Positions 60,482 through 64,000 of a stretch of 64,000 nucleotides of DNA are shown here, piece by piece. The DNA comes from QWHO01 sp021404945 (GTDB lineage Bacteria; Vulcanimicrobiota; Xenobia; Xenobiales; QWHO01). Location of the stretch: positions 20,236-84,235 of the forward strand of contig CAUJEN010000174.1 of the NCBI GenBank assembly GCA_963169765.1, written 5' to 3'. Position 1 is the first letter of the stretch. Every line of letters begins with the position of its first letter. Below the pieces are notes generated by a model, which saw only the letters and a program-made list of their open reading frames with translations, had not been told where the DNA came from and did not search any database. Both the position numbers and the translations under genes were made by a program.

Positions 60482-62032
60482 TCAGGTCGGCGGTCGTGGG
60501 GTGCGGCGAAGCCAGCACGCTGCCCCGATCAGGCCCACGCCCCCGAGCAGCATCAGGGCGTCCAGCATCGGGCTCTTCACCGGCCGCGTCTCCGCCCGCT
60601 CGAGCAGCTCGCGGGTCAGCCCCGCCAGGGCAGGATCCCTCTGACTGAGCAGCTCGGGAGACTCGAATTGCAGCCGCACACCCTCGGCCAGGTATTCGGC
60701 CGGGTCGGTCAGGCCGTAGCCCGAGGCGGCCTCGGTCGGATTCTGGTGAGCCTTCGCGAAGGCAGCTCTCAGACGCGGCTGGAAATCGCGGTAAAAGTCG
60801 GGGGCGCTCTCGCGCAGCTGATCCTCGATGGCGTGACCGACCTCGTGGCTGAGAACCCGGATATGACCGAGCTGGTCGGCGTCGACCTGGATGGCGTCTT
60901 TGGCGGGGAAATGCAGACCCTTTGCCTGGATGTCCCGAAAACCGGACGAGTCGGTCGCCGACAGCACCACGGTGCGCTCGCCCAGGCTCAGATAGCGCAC
61001 CGGAGGGGCCACCAGGCCATGCTTCAAGCCGTTGAGCGGAATCTTGTCCGGGTGAGCCTGGAGATCGGCAAGGTGAGCACTGGCAGCCTCGCGGGCCGGC
61101 CCCTCGGGGAGCAATGCCACCTGGCTCTCCACCAGGGCGAATCCCTCAGCCTGTGCCCGGGCCAGTCTCTCTCCGTTGGCCGCCTGCAAAAGGGCGCGAA
61201 AATCAGCTTGATCGGCCTGGCTGCTTGCTCCCGACTGCTCCAGGGCAGACTGCACGGAAAAGAGGAAACCGACCTGCTCGCCCCAGTCTCCGGCTGCCTG
61301 CTTGAACGACTGCGCGCTCGCCTGGCTGACTGACATCAGCTCCTTCATTACCTCGTCCTGGCGCGCGGGTCTGGGGGTGAGAGCGCGAGTCGGTTGCGAG
61401 CCGAGCATCCCGATCATCCCACCGCCCATTCCGAACCCCATGGGCATCACGGCCGGCAGGCCGTTCTCCTCGGCCCACTGGCGTTGCAGCTCGATAGCCT
61501 CGGACTGTAACCGCTCCATGGTCTGAAGCCTTTCCAACTGCTCGGGACTGCTCACGGCCCGGTCGAGGGCGGCTCCCACCTCTACCGCCCGACGAGCCAC
61601 CTCAAGCCGATCCAGGCCGTGCAGGATGCCATATTCCTCGAGCATCCGGCCGACCTCGGCGTCGGAATCGGTGATCTGGATGGTGACCCCGCGCTGCTCG
61701 AGCCAGCGGACGGTGGGCTGGCCGAAGGCTTGCAGCTCCTGGCTGGCAAGCTGATGCTGGTGAGGGGTGAGGTCGCGGTCGGCCTGCAACAGCGCTGGCT
61801 CCTGAGCGTGCATCAGGGCCGCACCCGAGAGGCCCGTCAGGGCGACGCCGGTCGCCATGGCTGTCATCCAGGCCAGCTCCTTGAGCACCCTGCCAAACCG
61901 TGGAAAGAGCCGCTTCTCTCCGGTGATGGTGGCCTGGTCTTGAGGATTGACCGGGGCTGTGGCAGCAGCGGCCGCCCGAGGGCTGGTCAGGGTCGGGCCG
62001 ACCACCGAACCAATGGATGAGAGCGGGGTCAT
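60482..62032 (-). CDS. HExxH zinc-peptidase-like protein with C-terminal membrane anchor
   Basis: 516 residues from ATG 62032. A hydrophobic segment lies at about 60-80 (MATGVALTGLSGAALMHA). Residues ~385-455 carry SHEVGHAIED (H396, E397, H400) and a downstream LAEG glutamate (E450), matching the HExxH...E arrangement of gluzincins and resembling anthrax lethal-factor-like (ATLF) domains. The C-terminal end has a membrane helix (DALMLLGGVGLIGAACWL) then RR, so the catalytic domain probably sits outside the inner membrane. The middle is Gln/Ala-rich helix. Substrate unknown. Confidence 0.75.
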   Translation of the reverse strand: MTPLSSIGSVVGPTLTSPRAAAAATAPVNPQDQATITGEKRLFPRFGRVLKELAWMTAMATGVALTGLSGAALMHAQEPALLQADRDLTPHQHQLASQELQAFGQPTVRWLEQRGVTIQITDSDAEVGRMLEEYGILHGLDRLEVARRAVEVGAALDRAVSSPEQLERLQTMERLQSEAIELQRQWAEENGLPAVMPMGFGMGGGMIGMLGSQPTRALTPRPARQDEVMKELMSVSQASAQSFKQAAGDWGEQVGFLFSVQSALEQSGASSQADQADFRALLQAANGERLARAQAEGFALVESQVALLPEGPAREAASAHLADLQAHPDKIPLNGLKHGLVAPPVRYLSLGERTVVLSATDSSGFRDIQAKGLHFPAKDAIQVDADQLGHIRVLSHEVGHAIEDQLRESAPDFYRDFQPRLRAAFAKAHQNPTEAASGYGLTDPAEYLAEGVRLQFESPELLSQRDPALAGLTRELLERAETRPVKSPMLDALMLLGGVGLIGAACWLRRTPRPPT

Positions 62033-62066
62033 TGCCGATCCAATTCGACCCCGAGAGGCAAATTCC

Positions 62067-62267
62067 TCACAATCCGAAGACGACCCGCACCTGGCAGCGT
62101 CCCGCCTTCGCGGTGGGGCTGACGCCCATCCCGGGAGCAGCCAGCGTGCCCGCCACCAGGCATCCTGCCCCGTCCGCCGGATGGCCTTCCTCGGTGAGCC
62201 CCGGAGCGCCCACCTGCCTGCGCCCAGCCAGCTTGAGTTCGCTCGCAAGTCGACCAGTGCCCACCAT
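62067..62267 (-). CDS. Possible small protein upstream of the HExxH gene
   Basis: 66-residue frame (begins VGTGRLASELKLAGRRQVGA, ends KAGRCQVRVVFGL) with fairly gene-like codons, ending 34 nt before the HExxH start on the same strand. No recognised domain and no convincing ribosome site. The rest of 62033-62342 has only the palindromic repeat. Confidence 0.3.
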   Translation of the reverse strand: MVGTGRLASELKLAGRRQVGAPGLTEEGHPADGAGCLVAGTLAAPGMGVSPTAKAGRCQVRVVFGL

Positions 62268-62276
62268 CGACCCTGA

Positions 62277-62342
62277 GGCGCCGCGCGTCGAGCGGTTCAG
62301 GAATTGGCGCGGCGCCGTCTGAGCTGGTCAACGCGCGGGAGT
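62277..62342. repeat. Palindromic repeat, copy B
   Basis: Arms GGCGCCGCGC (62277-62286) and GCGCGGCGCC (62307-62316) are the same as hairpin 1 of the copy at 14990, and GGTCAACGCGCGGGAGT (62326-62342) matches the 3' half of its second hairpin. It directly abuts the stop codon of the helicase gene, as copy A abuts the GAF gene. Confidence 0.55.
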
Positions 62343-64000
62343 TTAGAAAGCCGCCCGAGAAGCCTCCTCGAAGCTCACCCGCTTCCCCAGCGCGGTCTTC
62401 AGTCTCGCCTCGGCCAGCTGCCGCCAGGTCTCACAAGCGCTCAGGCTGCGATCAAGTCCCCTGGCGATCTCCTCGGGAGCGTGCCGGCGCCCGTCGGATA
62501 GCCCGTAGTAGCGACAGAACACCTCCCGATCCCGCTCCTCGAGCAGGGCCAGGGCCGCCTCCAGTTGCTCCACCCCCACCCCCAGCGCCTCGGCAAAGCG
62601 CCGCCCGCACTCCGGATCGTAGCCCCCTCTCCGCTTTTTGCGCCCCTTCTTCCCGGTCGAGGGCGACTCGCGGGGCGTCAGCTCGCTCAGGAAGCCTGAA
62701 GGCTCGCGCGCGTCGGCCAGCACCGCCACCCGCTGCCGCCCTCGCGTCAGGGCCACGTGAAAGATGCGTCGCTCCTCCTCCAGGTCGTCGGCCAGGCGGT
62801 GGGGCAAGAGCCCCTTCTGAGCGCCGTAAACCAGCACGCCATCCCACTCCATCCCCTTGACCCGGTGCACCGTGGAGAGCGTGATCCCTGGCTGGCCGGG
62901 GCGGCTGAGCAGCTCGCGCAGCCAGAATTCGAAGCTCTCCCACAAGGGGTGCAGACGGGCGGTCTGCTCCAGGGCCACCAGATCGTCGTAGTGACTGGCC
63001 TCGGCCCCACCGGCGTCCAACTCGACCATGGCGTCGCCCAGGCCGACGCTCTGGCGCAGGTAGCGCAGGGCCTCCTCGGGGGAGCGGCGCGAGCCCATGA
63101 CCGAGAGGTCTCGCAAGAACTCGTCGAGCTGGCTGGACGGCCAATCCTCCAGGCTGTCGCTCAGGCGCGCGAGCTCAGCCTGGTTCCGGCAGCAGGCGGC
63201 CTGCTCCACAATCTCGCGGCGCAGCCTGCGGTTGGGGCGGCGCAGAGCCTCCTGCAGAGCGACCGGAGTGAAAGCTCCCCGAGCAAGCCGCAAGTAGGCC
63301 AGGGCCGTGCGGGCCCCGGTTCTCTCCAGCACGGAGACGTTCAGAATGCTGCTGAAGGGAAGTCCCGCCTCGCTCAGGTAGACGTGCAGCGCCATCAAGC
63401 TGGCCTGCACCCGGCTCAGAACGGCGATCTGAGTGGGCTCGAAGCTCTCCAGCCACCCCTTCAAGAAGCGCAGCGCCTGAGCCGCCCAATCGAGATGGTC
63501 GGCGCTCAGGACCTCGATGGAGGCCTGCGAGCAGGCCTCGGCCGGACGCACGATTTTGGCCACGCGCTCTCGGTTCCGGCTCAAGAGCGAGCTGGCGGCC
63601 TCCACCACCCGAGCCGGACAGCGGTAGTTCACCTCCAGGGCGTAGCTCTCGGCGCCCGGGAAGTAGTCCTCGAAGTGGACCAGGAACTCGGGCGTGGCCC
63701 CGGTGTAACCGTAGATAACCTGATCGTCGTCGCCGACCCCGAACACCTGGTAGGAGGGGGCTGACAGGAGCCGCACCAGCAGCAGGTAGGCCGGGGTGAG
63801 ATCCTGGAACTCGTCCACCAGCAGGTGAGTGCAGGCGCGCTGGGCCTTCTGGCGCAGCTCAGGCTCTGCGAGCAGCACCTCAAGCGCCTGGTAAATCTGC
63901 TCGTCGTGATCGATCAGGTTGCGCTGGCGCAACTTTGCGCGGTAAGCCGGAAAGAGGGCCGTCAGTCCCGGCACGTCCCCCCGCCTCGCCTCCACCTGGC
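62343..64000 (-). CDS. UvrD/Rep-type helicase, C-terminal part, with sigma-region-4-like tail (runs off window)
   Basis: The visible ~550 residues contain superfamily 1A helicase motifs: LLVDEFQDLTPAYL (motif II), GVGDDDQVIYGYTGA (III), VNYRCPARVVEAA (IV), STVHRVKGMEWDGVLVYG (V) and HVALTRGRQRV (VI). The N-terminus with Walker A lies outside the window. After a Lys/Arg-rich linker (KKGRKKRRGG) the C-terminal ~70 residues read LEERDREVFCRYYGLSDGRR ... EEIARGLDRSLSACETWRQL, closely resembling sigma-70 region 4 helix-turn-helix. ATP-dependent 3'-5' helicases of this type act in repair or recombination. Confidence 0.88.
   Translation of the reverse strand, partial: QVEARRGDVPGLTALFPAYRAKLRQRNLIDHDEQIYQALEVLLAEPELRQKAQRACTHLLVDEFQDLTPAYLLLVRLLSAPSYQVFGVGDDDQVIYGYTGATPEFLVHFEDYFPGAESYALEVNYRCPARVVEAASSLLSRNRERVAKIVRPAEACSQASIEVLSADHLDWAAQALRFLKGWLESFEPTQIAVLSRVQASLMALHVYLSEAGLPFSSILNVSVLERTGARTALAYLRLARGAFTPVALQEALRRPNRRLRREIVEQAACCRNQAELARLSDSLEDWPSSQLDEFLRDLSVMGSRRSPEEALRYLRQSVGLGDAMVELDAGGAEASHYDDLVALEQTARLHPLWESFEFWLRELLSRPGQPGITLSTVHRVKGMEWDGVLVYGAQKGLLPHRLADDLEEERRIFHVALTRGRQRVAVLADAREPSGFLSELTPRESPSTGKKGRKKRRGGYDPECGRRFAEALGVGVEQLEAALALLEERDREVFCRYYGLSDGRRHAPEEIARGLDRSLSACETWRQLAEARLKTALGKRVSFEEASRAAF

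Noticed and set aside
1..64000. CRISPR arrays, tRNA and rRNA genes
   Set aside because: Looked for regularly spaced identical repeats, cloverleaf/T-loop GGTTCGAATCC-type sequences and rRNA-like conserved stretches; none seen by eye. A tRNAscan or Infernal run would settle this.

Overview
The window is GC-rich chromosomal DNA with strong G/C preference at third codon positions and dense, mostly short-spaced genes. The organism is a diderm: it has a complete RND efflux operon with its own TolC-type channel, a peptidoglycan amidase and secreted proteins. The mix of families suggests a large-genome environmental lineage such as Myxococcota, Planctomycetota or an Eremiobacterota/Xenobia-like group: a Ser/Thr kinase–histidine kinase hybrid, a cyclase-AAA-TPR regulator, C11 and CHAT cysteine peptidases, EndoQ, CHAD and a sulfotransferase. 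No taxonomic marker is present, so this is inference. I saw no rRNA, tRNA, CRISPR array, complete insertion sequence or prophage.

Layout. 0-7 kb (minus): start of a RluA-type pseudouridine synthase, a small membrane protein, a membrane-anchored unknown protein, a Ser/Thr kinase fused to a degenerate histidine kinase and an intact receiver, and a 1064-residue clostripain-like (C11) peptidase with two glycine-zipper segments. 7.6-15 kb: a coiled-coil protein, a cyclase-AAA-TPR regulator, an M14 carboxypeptidase with an EF-hand-like loop and a GAF-containing unknown protein. 15-20 kb: small unknown genes, a deazaflavin-type reductase, a tandem DUF4177-like pair, a VapBC-like module and an OPT transporter. 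20-21 kb: a decayed lysR gene and a coiled-coil protein.

21.6-28.3 kb: a helical unknown protein, a TrkA/TrkH potassium uptake pair, a RimJ/RimL-type acetyltransferase, an EndoQ-type PHP nuclease, a Phd/VapC module and a small HicB-like protein. 28.3-34.8 kb: a four-gene efflux operon (HlyD, RND, MarR, TolC) whose genes all overlap. 34.8-38 kb: three prepilin-like genes. 38-45.5 kb: a PEGA-domain secreted protein, an IMPase, a CHAD protein, a sulfotransferase, and a divergent pair of cell-wall enzymes (GHL10-like hydrolase and PGRP-type amidase).

45.5-50.9 kb (minus): a propeller-like protein, a coupled operon (exported protein, RlmN, DUF3662-FHA) and a Tyr/Gly-rich secreted protein. 51-56 kb: an unknown protein, an ankyrin protein, an acidic Ala/Glu-repeat protein with a recognisable promoter and terminator, and an N-acetylglutamate synthase. 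56-64 kb: a secreted CHAT peptidase, a 5'-truncated copy of the gene at 648-1367, a membrane-anchored HExxH protein, and a UvrD-type helicase running off the end with a sigma-region-4-like tail.

The most unusual content is the kinase hybrid whose histidine-kinase and HPt modules have lost their phospho-histidines while the receiver is intact; a set of regulated-looking peptidases (C11 with glycine zippers, secreted CHAT, membrane HExxH, EF-hand M14); and a UvrD helicase ending in a sigma-like helix-turn-helix. A palindromic repeat family at gene ends, a duplicated-then-truncated gene and several gene remnants show that the region has been rearranged.
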